Assembly (NCBI GenBank): GCA_009823505.1
Contig: VZQC01013703.1
Coordinates: 268,646-332,645, forward strand
Length of the DNA: 64,000 bases
Origin: Rhizomys pruinosus
Taxonomy: Eukaryota > Chordata > Mammalia > Rodentia > Spalacidae
Reading direction: 5' to 3'
The notes below the pieces were generated by a model that did no database searches, was not told where the DNA came from, and saw only the letters and a list, made by a program, of their open reading frames with translations. This document shows positions 12,850-24,500 of this stretch, in pieces. Positions within the stretch are counted from its first letter, which is position 1; every line of letters begins with the position of its first letter. The position numbers and the translations under genes are program-made.

Positions 12850-15553
12850 CTTTTGTGACAGGGTCTCCCTTTAGTCCCAGCTGGCCTGGAACTTTCTATG
12901 TAGACCAGGCTGGGCTTGAACTCACAGAGGTCCACCTGCCTCTGCCTCCTGAGTGCTGGGATTAAACGCCTGGCCCTTTAGACTTTCTCTCGCCATGCTC
13001 AAATTGGGGGGATTTCTAAGTGACTATAGCCCACCATGAGCTTGTCACAGTGGATCTACTTGTGGTTGATGATGGACGCTGCAGGGCTGATATGGGGAAC
13101 ATGCTTTTTCCAGGGGGGTTCCAGGGAACGGGAAGGCCACATACTTTCTTTTCCTTCTCTGACATAGCCAGACTTGCCTGTCATCTTTGAGATCTCTTGA
13201 TAGAGACATCTCAGTTCATAGATCACAGCATCACTGTTTTCTCCTTGGCTGCCTAGCAGACTGACATCATAATTTAGGTGCAGTTCCCTTTTCTCTCATA
13301 TCTTCAGAACAACTTTTATAAAGTCATGTCCCCTGTCCCTGACTCTCCCTGGCCTCTATTCTAGATTGTTAGAATACATGAGTGACATGTTTACAGTTCC
13401 TGGTTTCAGAGTCCTCTGGTTCAAGGATTACTGAATGGAAAGCCCACATTTACATATATGTGGGATCTTTTTGTTGGCATATATATATATATATATATAT
13501 ATATGTATTTTACAAAAAGGAAAGTATAATCTAGTGTAAATTGGGCAGGAAAATCTTTCTATAGCTGTCAAGTCTAACCCTTGGCCAAAGACCAAAATCT
13601 TTCTTCCTGTTTGGAAAAAAATCAGCCATTGTCCACAAATGAAAAGAACAAATTTGAAAACTTTGACTCAGATCTTCGCCCTCAGAAGAGCACCTGTGGT
13701 ATCATTTCAGTTGAGGATATGAACAAGCCTGTAGCCTACCTGAACTCACATTTCCCAGAAGACCTTGGTTGTCTCAGGCCACGAACACAAACAAGGCTCT
13801 TTACATTAAAGTGTCAGCAACTTTTCAGATTTTGTTTTCAGTTAGAGGCTAAGGCAATAGCCCCAGGCTTGACAGCCCATTGTTCAAGGATTTGTTTTTG
13901 GTTTTGCTACAAGTAAAGAGAGCACTAGTTGTCATTTTTCCTTAATGAGTTTGATTTTCTTTCTGATAATATTAAACATTAGCAGTGAAAGATAATATTT
14001 ACAGTGGTTTTCTATGGTGATTCATGGTGTTGTAAATGGTAGTGTCCTGGGCTAGGTAGTTTTTAATCTTCCAAAATGGTTGCTGTGCCTGAGCCTTGAG
14101 GCTCAACCAGTTATGAGTGGAAGAGCGAGCAAAACTGTCACGATGGGTTTCTGTTCTCTGGTCCTGGTCATATTAACAGATGCAAGCTTATGCTAGATCT
14201 CACGTAGTCTTTACACCAGTGCTCTTAATTGCTGTCCAGTCTGCTTTCTGGCCCATGGGAAATCTCAAAAGAGCAATAGATGAGGCAAAGGGTCTTCCCT
14301 CAGAAGTGCCTTGGAAGCTGTTTCAGGGAAAAGACACTTGTCTGATGTGGGCTCCTTTAAAGGATCATTGAAGACAAATTACTGGCGACCAGTGCCTGAT
14401 GATCTGCTCCTGAGTCGAGCAGTGTCTGCACTGTGGCATGAATGTGGTTTGCATGGGGTCATTAAGGAAACAGGTGCTAACAATTTTGCATATGTTCTCC
14501 ATGAGATTTTTATTGTGTCTTCATCAAGGAAAGCAGAGCACTGTGCTGCCTCAGTTTGGTGCAGAGGTTAGCTCAAAAGGCAATGTGCAGACAGGGGCTG
14601 TGGGGGATGATCTGTTTGTTCCAGTGCATCACGCTGTGCACCTTTGGATGGAACAGCAGATGTAGAACTCTTATTTGTGATGTGCAGCATGTCTGGTCTG
14701 TGGGCATGGGGAACTGAAATGTCCTCTGTGGACTTTTAATACCTCAGATTTTTCATTGCTCATTTTGGAAAACAAAACCTCACCCTATGACTAAATTTCC
14801 AGGTTTTGCGAGCAAATTGGGGTAATTTTTTTCTTCCTTAAACCTCATTGGTAACTGATGCCCAATAGTAAGGAAAGGGGATATGGTGAATGTCTCCTCT
14901 CCAAAATGGTGGTTCCAAGAGGTTCATGTTCAGGTAGACTGCTTTTTATCTGTGATGGTTACTTGAATACCCATTGAGGGAGCCTCAGTTGGGGAATTGG
15001 CTCCATGTGGCCACATCTGTGGAGTATTATCTTGATTTTCGTGCAGTGGGAGGGCCCAGCCCACTATGGGTGGTGCCACCCTGGGCAGGTTGTTGTGTAT
15101 TGTATAAGAGGGCAGGCTGGGCATGGGCCAGGGGAGCAAGCCAGTAAACAGCATTCCTCCATGGCCTGTGCTTCAGCTCCTGCCTCCAGGTTCCTGCCCT
15201 GAGTTCCTGCCTTGGGCTCCCTAAGTGACGAACTGTGACCCAGGAGATGTGAGCCGAATAAACCCTTTCCTCCCCAAGTTGGTGTCAGTCAGAGTGTTTT
15301 GTCGCAGCAATGGAAGAGAAACTAGAACACCCATAGAAACTTAAGGGGCCCTCAGACCTTTCAAAAATGGTGAGAAAATTTGAGGCTTTGATGGTGTACT
15401 ACCCAAAGATGTAATTTGAGTAGGGAATTCTTAAAATTTCTGCTCATGCTTCTTTGGGAAATCGGGCTTTTATCTTCTCTGCCAATACAATATTACTTAA
15501 ATTACCTCTTTGATTTTCTCTGTATTTTAAAAATTGCTATCCTAAGAAAGTAT

Positions 15554-15589
<36 letters not shown>

Positions 15590-18500
15590 TTAGAGTCTCA
15601 CTTTTGTAGCCCTGGCTAACCTGGAACTCACTTTGTAGACCAGACTGTCCTTGAACTCACAGAGATCTGCCTCTGCTTCCCTCGTGCTGGGACTAACGGT
15701 GTGCACCATCACACCTGGCACAAGAAATTATTTTAATATTAAAATTTTTCTCTAAATCTTTCAGTTCAGTTGTTGGAAAGCTAACTTAGTTCAGAGATCT
15801 AGCCCTAGATGAGGTAATCATAACCTTGGACAAATTTCTTTTCTTCTTCTTTCAGATTGCCATGGTGGGCTCAATTCTGGTGACAGTTGAGATCACAGTT
15901 TGCTGTAGCGTTAGAAAGGCTAGTTGTTGCTTTTCCCATAGATTAGTATAAAAGGTACCAACCGACTGCAAGTTGTCAACTTGTAAATACCCTTGCCCAT
16001 TGGGCTCCCTTGGGAGTTGTATGGAGACCTCAAATTCTGTGATTTTGCCAGCCATTTGCAGAGACACTGCCAGGAGCATTTTCACTCTTGCTTGCACAGG
16101 TGGCACTGGTGATAGGAGTCCTTGATAGCTCGCTGTGGACACGATGTCCCAGGGGATACTGGGAACTGTGTGCACTTTGCAGTCGCACTAGATGGGGACT
16201 TAGTGCATGCTCTGTTGTGCTAGGGCATATCTGTTGACATTGTGGGTTCTAAAGAAGTCTACACTTTATAGGGTGGTACTCTGCTTACAGAACCTCCCCC
16301 AAACCCTCTTTGTTCATTGATTTTAAAATACAATAGGAGATAGGAAACCTTCACTTAAGTCCCAGAAGCACTCAGCTGGTTTGTTTCTAGCCAAGGTTAT
16401 GGAGTGTCCATTTCCCAAAAAGGAGTGGAAACAGGAAGCCTCTGGGCCCTTCTCCAGAGGTGTGCATGCAAATCAGAGATAGGGAGCCACTTCCTGTGTC
16501 CGAACTGGGCTGGGATGTGTGCATAAAAGATTGAGCTTTTCTTTTGCCAACTAGATTAAGAGGGTGACCACGGCACCTAGACCATTCCCCCTTTAACCCA
16601 TGCTTCAGATTTTCCTGAGAGTATTGTCTCAGGCTGGGCTGTGGACCTGAGGAATAGCAGGAAACTTAAGAGGAGACAGTCATAAGTTGAATGGTATGGT
16701 TGTGAAAAAAAGACAGTAGATCCTGGTTGACCCTGAGAAGGAGGAGCAGAATGAAGAAGAGGCAGATGCACTGCTGTCTCTCATGCCACTACACACTGGA
16801 ATCTATGGGTAGCACTGGGCATCACTCTACAGACCTGGGGGGGGGGTGGCAAGCAGAGCTTGTGCAGGAGTGACCCATTCAGATGGAGGCTGGGGTTACA
16901 AACACATCACTGAGAATAGATGAAGGAATGAGAAGTTCCTTCAGATGTATAAGGTCCTTAGTTCACATGTACTGATTGCTTGCCCCATGCCAAGGTCTAC
17001 TGTAAGCATGACAATTTGCAAGTTACCTTACAATGCACAAACAATTAGGCACTTTATAGGTCAGAAAGTTGTAGGTGGATTATGAGTTGCGAGTTTCATG
17101 ACAAGGCAATATAAGGGCCTAATTTTTATGCTTGTTACACTAAGACTGGTTTAGTGGAGGAAGAACTTTCTGAATCTCTGTCCAAAGGAATGTGGATGGA
17201 GGAAAGGAAAAGAAAATAATGTGTAATATGTGTTAAAGGTAGCATGTGCCAGGAGTAGCTTTGTATTATTTCAATCAATCTTCATAACAGTTGTGTGAGG
17301 GAGGACCTATACTGTCCTATAGATGAGGACATTGAAGTCTAGAGTCCTTAAATATGATAATTTTCTCTCAACAAGTGACAGCCTAGATTTGAATACAGGT
17401 ATTTTTGGATCTCAAATATATTGCCCAGGGCACAGATACCATGCTGGTTTCTCCTGATAGGCACTCTTCTGTCAGTCCCAACTCTACTTTAGTGATGTTC
17501 ATCTTAGTGGTAACTGTTTTATTGTTTCTTTTTCTGCTATAGTGCCAGGACCCACATGGCAGGAGCCATATCTATCTGTATTCTTAGTGTCCAGGAACAT
17601 TTTGGAAGGATGAGTGTAGCCATCCAGACCCCTTTATATGATGGGAGGAAACTACAATGAGGATCATCCCCTACTCGGATGCTATGGAGAGGATCTAGTG
17701 GTAAATCAGGGCTGAACTATTAGTGCTCTATGCTACTTGCCTTCAGAATTCCTGGGAAGATTTATTTACTTACATTTATTTTCACCCGTGTATTAGTGTT
17801 CTTCCTGCATGTGTGAAAGTGTGTCTGTATGTGCAGTGACTGCAGAGGCTAGAGGGAGGAAGGAATCAGGACCTCTCCTCCACAAATGGAGTTACAGATG
17901 ATCATTAGCCACCATTGTGGGAACTGAACCCAGGTCATCTGCAGAGCAGCCAGTTCTCTTAACTGCTGTGCCATCTCTTCAGCCCCTACTGGATGTATTC
18001 TTATATATACAGACTCCTAGGCTTGTATAGACTCTGAAAGTCAGATTCTATGGGAAACAGGACTCTAGATATCTATATTTTATACCAGTTTCTAGTAGAT
18101 TCTGATTGGTGGTTAAAGTGAGAGATTGCAGAATATATGGCTCTGAAGCCTTCTCTAACTGGGATCCTAGCTCACACCATCTATTTCTGGGGCACACTTC
18201 CTTCCACCTACTGGCTACGCCTGGCTTTTTTTGTTTTGCTGGCCTTCAAGGCCATGCTGCTGCAGAGAGCCTAAGAGCCCAGAAGTCAGTCTGGTGCAGA
18301 GTCAAGTTTGGGGACTTATCAACTGGGTATTTACTGAACAAAGTTCAATCAAGGCAGTCCTGCAGGTCCGGGTTTGATAGCTACCCAGGCTTCCGGGACT
18401 TTGAGTCACAGCCTTGATCCCTGGGCTCTTATCAGTGCCTGACAATAGGCTCCCTATGTGAGTGCAGAAGGCAAGTGCTTTTTGATCTTGGATGATCTAT

Positions 18501-21500
18501 GTTAGAAAATGTTAGATCGCCAAAAAAAAAAAAAAAAAAAAAAAGCCGGGCGTGGTGGCGCACGCCTTTAATCCTAGCATTTGAGAGGCAGAGTCAGGCA
18601 GATCTTTGTGAGTTCAAGTCCAGCCTGGTCTACAGAGTGAGTTTCAGGACAGCTGGGGCTACAGGGAGACCCTGTCTCGAAAAGACCAAAAAAAAAAAAA
18701 AAATGTTAGATCAGGATTGACCAGGGTGATGTGAAAATGAAATTTGAGAGACAGACCTTAGGAGCAGATTTTTATTCTTTATTAAGAACAGTGAAGGTAG
18801 CCAACAGTTTCTTTGCAGGATTTGAAACTGTGCTCACTGGGGCACAGTTGTTGGGCTGCTTATAAGGGTTGGGGGAATTGGGAAAAGGTCGGTAAGTTAA
18901 GTGCTGATAACATGGTTGGAAGGTCTTGAGACATTAGGGGTTGCTACTTGTTTTCCCAGGTAACACAGTTTCCAGGTTAGAGATTTTACACAGTTCCTGG
19001 ATTAGATATTGGTTCAGACCTAAAGTTTACTCAACCCAATTTGGGGTCCTTTGGAAGTTAGCTCAGGGCCCTCTTAAATCCAGACATTTTCCTTTCAACC
19101 TAGACCTTGGCTTTACCTTCCACGGGCCCAGTCACTTGAGCAGGCAGGTTGTCTCTGGTCTTCCAGGGGCAGAGGTGCCCTGTGCTCTGGCTCAAGGTTA
19201 GTCAATGCTTTCAGTTCTTGGCTTTTATGACAAAAGGGAAAGGATACCTGTTAGTAGCAAGGTAGACACTCTGGCACTAGTACACATGAGTCAGCACTCA
19301 ATATTTGTCCCTTATACTGAGGGTCATGGAGGACTTGAAGCTACTTCGTTTCTGTCAATTCACTCTAAAGGTGCAGGAGTGAGAAGGGGAAGATGAATGG
19401 AAGTACAGTTTAAAGAATCACCTAGTTGAGTAATTAACAAATAACTGCTGACTAAGCTTGTAAGCATGCCATTTGAGAAGGTAGAAATAAACTTTGATAT
19501 CCTGAGAAGTTTATAATTATAAACTTGGGGGGCATTTGAAATTTGAAATTTATATCCACAAGGATACCTACTTACAAAGGAGGGTGAAAATTTATTGAAT
19601 TTTGGGGTGGAGGGTGTAGCTCAGTCTTAAAACACATTTTCATAGCATATATAGGGCTATGGGTTCTATCCCTAGCATCAACAAAACAAATAAATCAGGA
19701 AAACAAACAAATAAAACCTTAAGCTTGTTGAATGTTAATGTAGTATCTGATTTTATATTATATATATATATATATATATATTTCCTTTTTATCCATTATC
19801 CCAGGAAACTCTGCTCAACATTCTTACTGCAGATTGCCAGGCATGGCGGCGCACACCTTTAATCCTAGCACTTGGGAGGCAGAGGCAGGCAAATCTCTGT
19901 GAGTTCAAGGCCAGCCTGGTCTACAGAGTGAGCTCCAGGCCAGCCAGGGCTACAGGGAGACCCTGTCTAAAAAAAAAAAAAAAGAAAAGGAAAGAAAAGA
20001 AAAGAAAAGAAACTGCAGATTAAGAGGCTCAGAGAAGTTTAACAACTTCCTCAGATTACCTGGCTAGGTTGTGACAGAGGTAGGATTTGAGTCCTGTCAC
20101 ATTAGGTCAGAGTTCCTGGTTCAGGTCTCATCCTTTACTGCTACCATGTGAATACAAATCAGATCAGGATGTGTTGGAGAGGTGGGTTAAGGGTTCCATG
20201 ATTTTCAAGGGTCAGAGAAGGGACCCCTCAGTCAAAATTCTGGTGATCAGAAACAGCATGAAGAGAGGGCATGAATCATGGGGGTGGAGCCAGGCATTCC
20301 TGCAGGAGCCAGTTTAGACAGCCAGCAAAGGGTCAGAAAATGGATTCTGATCCCACTGGGAAGCTCTGTCAGTTCTAGAGAAAGGGAACTGGTCTGAATG
20401 TAGTAGTAGAACCATGAAGTTTAGGGGAAGAAAGAATGACGCTCCCTGGAGGAATACTCTTGGAGGTTTTACAGAGAATCTGGGATCGTCCAGATTCTCT
20501 CCGTTCAAGTACAACTTAGAGAATAGGCAAAGCCTCAAGGAAATGGGTGCTTGATTTGGGAGCAGCCTAGAAGGGCCATGGGTTCCAGTGACATTCTTTT
20601 TTATATCCATAGCTCCAGAGCAAGCTCCGGCCCCACCACGGCCGTACCAGGGTGTCCGAGTCAAGGAGCCGGTGAAGGAGTTGCTGAGGAGAAAGCGAGG
20701 CCATACCAGCAATGCGGCAGCCGGCCCACCGACTGCGGTGAGGGGTTGTGTACTGTGTGCATGCATGCACATGTGTATGTTTGCATAGATTCTGTACATG
20801 TATATGCATGTGGTTGAGCTGGTGGACGTACCCAGAGTGGTAAGGCAAGAGTGTACTTCCTTAATTCCCGAGACATCCATGAAGCATAAAGGCAGCAGGT
20901 CACAGGGAGAAGGTGGCTCCTGGCATACTAAGCAGGTGGTTCCATGGAGTAGGGGGAGGGCTAGTGGGATGCTTGCTTTTTTTTCCATTGGAAAATAAGT
21001 TGATATTGCTGGAAGACTGTGGTATGAAGCTATTAGAAAAGGCTACTGATACAGTCTGAGGGAACCAATGGCACAGACCTTCATATGAGCTGGGGACTCC
21101 CTCTGGCAAGATAAATATACCGGTTCCCTAAGTGGATAACCTTGCAAAGTAGAAACACAAATCCCTCAAAAATGCAGGTGGTCATGGCTGGGGTGTGGAG
21201 TGGGTGTTTTGTTCTAGCAAGTGAATTTCTTCCCCGTGTCCTCCTCCTCTGGGGCTCCCAGGGAGTCCCAGCAGAGGGCTTGCTGGAGATGGATAAACAG
21301 GCATTCAGGTCTTCTTGTCTCCCTTCTAGGTAGTGCTGCCCCACCAGCCCCTGGCGACCTACACGACAGTGGGTAAGAGCTCTCCCTGCCAGGCTTGGTT
21401 TCCTTGGGGGCCCTCCTCTGGTGGTACCTGCAGTTCTGCAATTTCCTTTTCCCCCTAGGTCCTCCCTGCCTTGATATGGAGGTCTCTGCTTCCACAGTGA

Positions 21501-24500
21501 CCGAGGACGGGGCATTGTGTGCTGGCTGGCTCTCCCAACCTGCCCCGGCCACCCTCCAACCCTTGGCCCCATGGACACCCTACACTGAGTATGTGTCCCA
21601 TGAAGCTGTCAGCTGCCCCTACTCAGCTGACATGTATGTGCAGCCCGTGTGCCCCAGCTACACGGTGGTGGGGCCCTCCTCGGTGCTGACCTATGCCTCC
21701 CCGCCACTCATCACAAATGTCACGGTATGTCACACTCAAGTAGAACTGTACCTTGTACCTGCCCATGCTGATGGCAGCTCTTAGAAGACCCCTGATTTTC
21801 CTTGCTGTTGCTTTCCAGGATTAGCGTGTCACCTAAGTGCGCTGCATTCTCTGGGTGCCTTGCTCCTATTCCTAGTGACCTGCAGTATTTTCCATAAAGA
21901 CATTGCATGCTCTCTTTTCATGCCATTCCTACTCCAGGCTGTGAAGGGCTCCTCTGCCTAAGTCTCCCCAGCTGCTCTGTAAGCAATAGGTCTCAATGAG
22001 TGAAGCTTTCAGGGAATGGGGTACCTAGTGAGATTTGTACAGGGTCTGGGGCCACAGCTAGCCTTTCCTATCAGTTCAGATAACTTAGGGAGTGCTATTT
22101 ACTAATGGGAATTACCATAAGACTTCTAGGCTGAGCAAAAGTTGATACAACTGATCATGAAAATCACTTTTGAGTCAGCCCCACCTGAGGTTAGATTGTA
22201 AGCACACAACATCTCCCTCCTTCTTTACCTACTAGCTCTGTATTGTTAGGGTTAGTAACTTGATATCTCTGAACCCAGTGTCCTCACCTGTACGATGGCG
22301 ACACTAACATGAGGGTTTTTGTTGGGATTAATTAAGCTGGTACATGTGGAACTATGCATCGTATATAGCATATATAATTCAACAGATGTTGGTTATTGGT
22401 CTCAAATCACAGTCTGCCATCCATTTCAATAAAGGACTGCCTTCAAGTGGCCAGAGCCTAGGAGCCCCCTTTACCCTCATCACCACTGGAGGAAAGGAGT
22501 CATAATTTTATGAAATTGGTGCCTGTGTGATCAGAAGAGTGGAAATCCCTTGAGTGTTCGGGGGAAGAAAAGGCGTGGGTGCAGCGGGGAGCAGCTCCAC
22601 TGTGGGAAGGGCGGTGAGCGGGAGAGCTGTCTCAGAGCTCACCCTTCCTGCCCTTGGCTCCCTGTTCCCCTCTGTTTCTCTTTCGGGGCCCAGGGCCATT
22701 CCAATGCACCTGATTTTTGCCCCAAAGCCTCCTGACTAACCATCCTGGCTGGTCCTGTAGAGGCCTTCTTTGTCAAACCACCTGGCTACCCAACAAACTG
22801 ATTTTGAGGGGATCTTGAGAGAGCAGGTAGGAAGGAGTTAATTCAACACCTTCTCCAGGCAACTCATTTTCATAGCAGGAGGCCTTGGGTGGAGGACATC
22901 GTGGTTCCCAGCCATGTCATTACTGAGGTTCCTTTTATTACTTATCCCCTTTCATCATCCCCACCTTCTGCTTTGAAAGGCTCTGTGTATCAAACAAACT
23001 GTATTTATTAAGAAATAATTTGTTTTGCCATTTTGTAAATTAACTCATCAAAGCTGGCTTGAGCTACCAGCTCTGCAGTCCTGATCACCAGAGATAAGAC
23101 CTGCAGTTCTATCCGTTGGCAAGGAACCCAGCAGTTGCAGTTGTCCTGTATTGGTAGAGGAGTCAGAAGGGAACGATTTCCATTTGATTTTTGTAACGGA
23201 AATAGTGAGGTTTTCCCAGGTCCTGACTTGCTTCAGGAAGTCAAATCAGGGACCATAGGATCACTGACTAAGTGGTCCATACAGTAGAATATATACTACA
23301 TACTGTATATTAAGGGTTCTGAGCTCCATTGTTCAACAGAGAATACCCCAGAGCTTTGTTTCTTAAATCGTGGTCCCTGCATCAGTCACATTGACATCCC
23401 CTGAGGTCTGATTCCACATGCAGAGTCCCAGGCCCTCGTCCACCCTTCTTGGATCACAGTCTATGTTGTGGTAAATTCCCCAGGAGGCTGATGAAAATTC
23501 TTCCCCCAGTGACTCTAAGAGTTGACCAGTGGCAAGTGGAGAGATGACAGGAGGAATAGGGACAGTAGGCGGTGGGTTGGCATGTCTTCCATCTATCCAT
23601 GTAGAGAACTTCCACTTCTATCTGCTTTCCTCTGCTGTGGAAGAATACTAAGAGCAGAGGCCCTATCTCTCTGACCTGAGGTTTGTAAGAATAGTTGCTG
23701 TGTTGCCGGGTGTGGTGGTGCACGCCTTTAATCCTAGCACTCAGGAGGCAGAGGCAGGCAGATCTTTGTGTGTTCAAGTCCAGCCTGGTCTACAGAGTGA
23801 TTTCCAGGACAGCTGGGGCTACCAGGAGACCCTATCTCGAAAAAGACAAAAAAAAGAATAGTTGCTCTGTAAATGTGACATATGGTTTGTAGAGTGCTTG
23901 GGAGGATGGTCCCCTACCATAGCGAGTAGGTGAGAGATAGAGGAGGATGAGGATGGCATACGTTTGACACCATAGCAAGAAGAGGCCATGTGTGTTGAGA
24001 CGTAGCACTCCCATGTCATAGGAATGGGTGGGCCTCCCTGTTCCAATCACCAACAAAAGGGAAAGGGACATTGGAGCAGTGGTAGCCCATAGGGACCTCA
24101 GGATAGAGCTACTGTGTGCATCCATGGTTGCCTTTCTCTCTGAGCTGGGTAACTTCAAGATACAGCTCCTTATTTAACATGTACTTTCTTAGGTTTAAGG
24201 TGCATGCATTTTCACCTTTTAAGATTTGTGCAACTGGGACATGGTTTTTTAATATTCAACAGAATATGGGAAGCCTTCTGTAATTTGCCCAACAGAAATA
24301 CTTCCTTCCTGTCTGCCTGTATTCCATTTCATTGGTGAGAAAAGTGAGGTTTCCAAGTTGGGAAGTAGCATGAGCAAGGATAATATAGTTAGAGGTGACA
24401 AGTGAGGGATACAGTTGAAGCTTGTCAGGTTCTCCTTCAGGGAGACTGAGCTGGAGGAGGGGAACCCCATGAAGGGGCTGTCAGGACCTGCAGAGTGGAG

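Larger units (their letters stand above)
124..20612 (+). other. POU2AF1: POU2AF1 intron 1 (20.5 kb)
   Basis: Donor GTAAGT at 124 and acceptor TTTTTTATATCCATAG ending at 20612. It is filled mainly by B1, B2/B3, B4, ID, MIR and hAT-derived repeats listed separately. No other exon or RNA gene was recognised. The main non-repeat feature of interest is the octamer/ETS cluster near 16.47 kb. Splitting codon T|CT gives phase 1. Confidence 0.9.

Noticed and set aside
13581..13916. 111-codon open frame in intron 1
   Set aside because: No recognisable family, no splice context, and it sits in unconserved-looking intron; length is compatible with chance.
15852..16175. 107-codon minus-strand open frame
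   Set aside because: No domain or homologue recognised and no neighbouring exons; kept only as part of a clean intron block.
20314..20988. 224-codon minus-strand frame over POU2AF1 exon 2
   Set aside because: Longest frame in the window, but it lies antisense to a real exon, runs through introns on both sides and has no recognisable protein.
21081..21578. 165-codon minus-strand frame over POU2AF1 exons 3 and 4
   Set aside because: Shadow of the GC-rich coding exons on the other strand.
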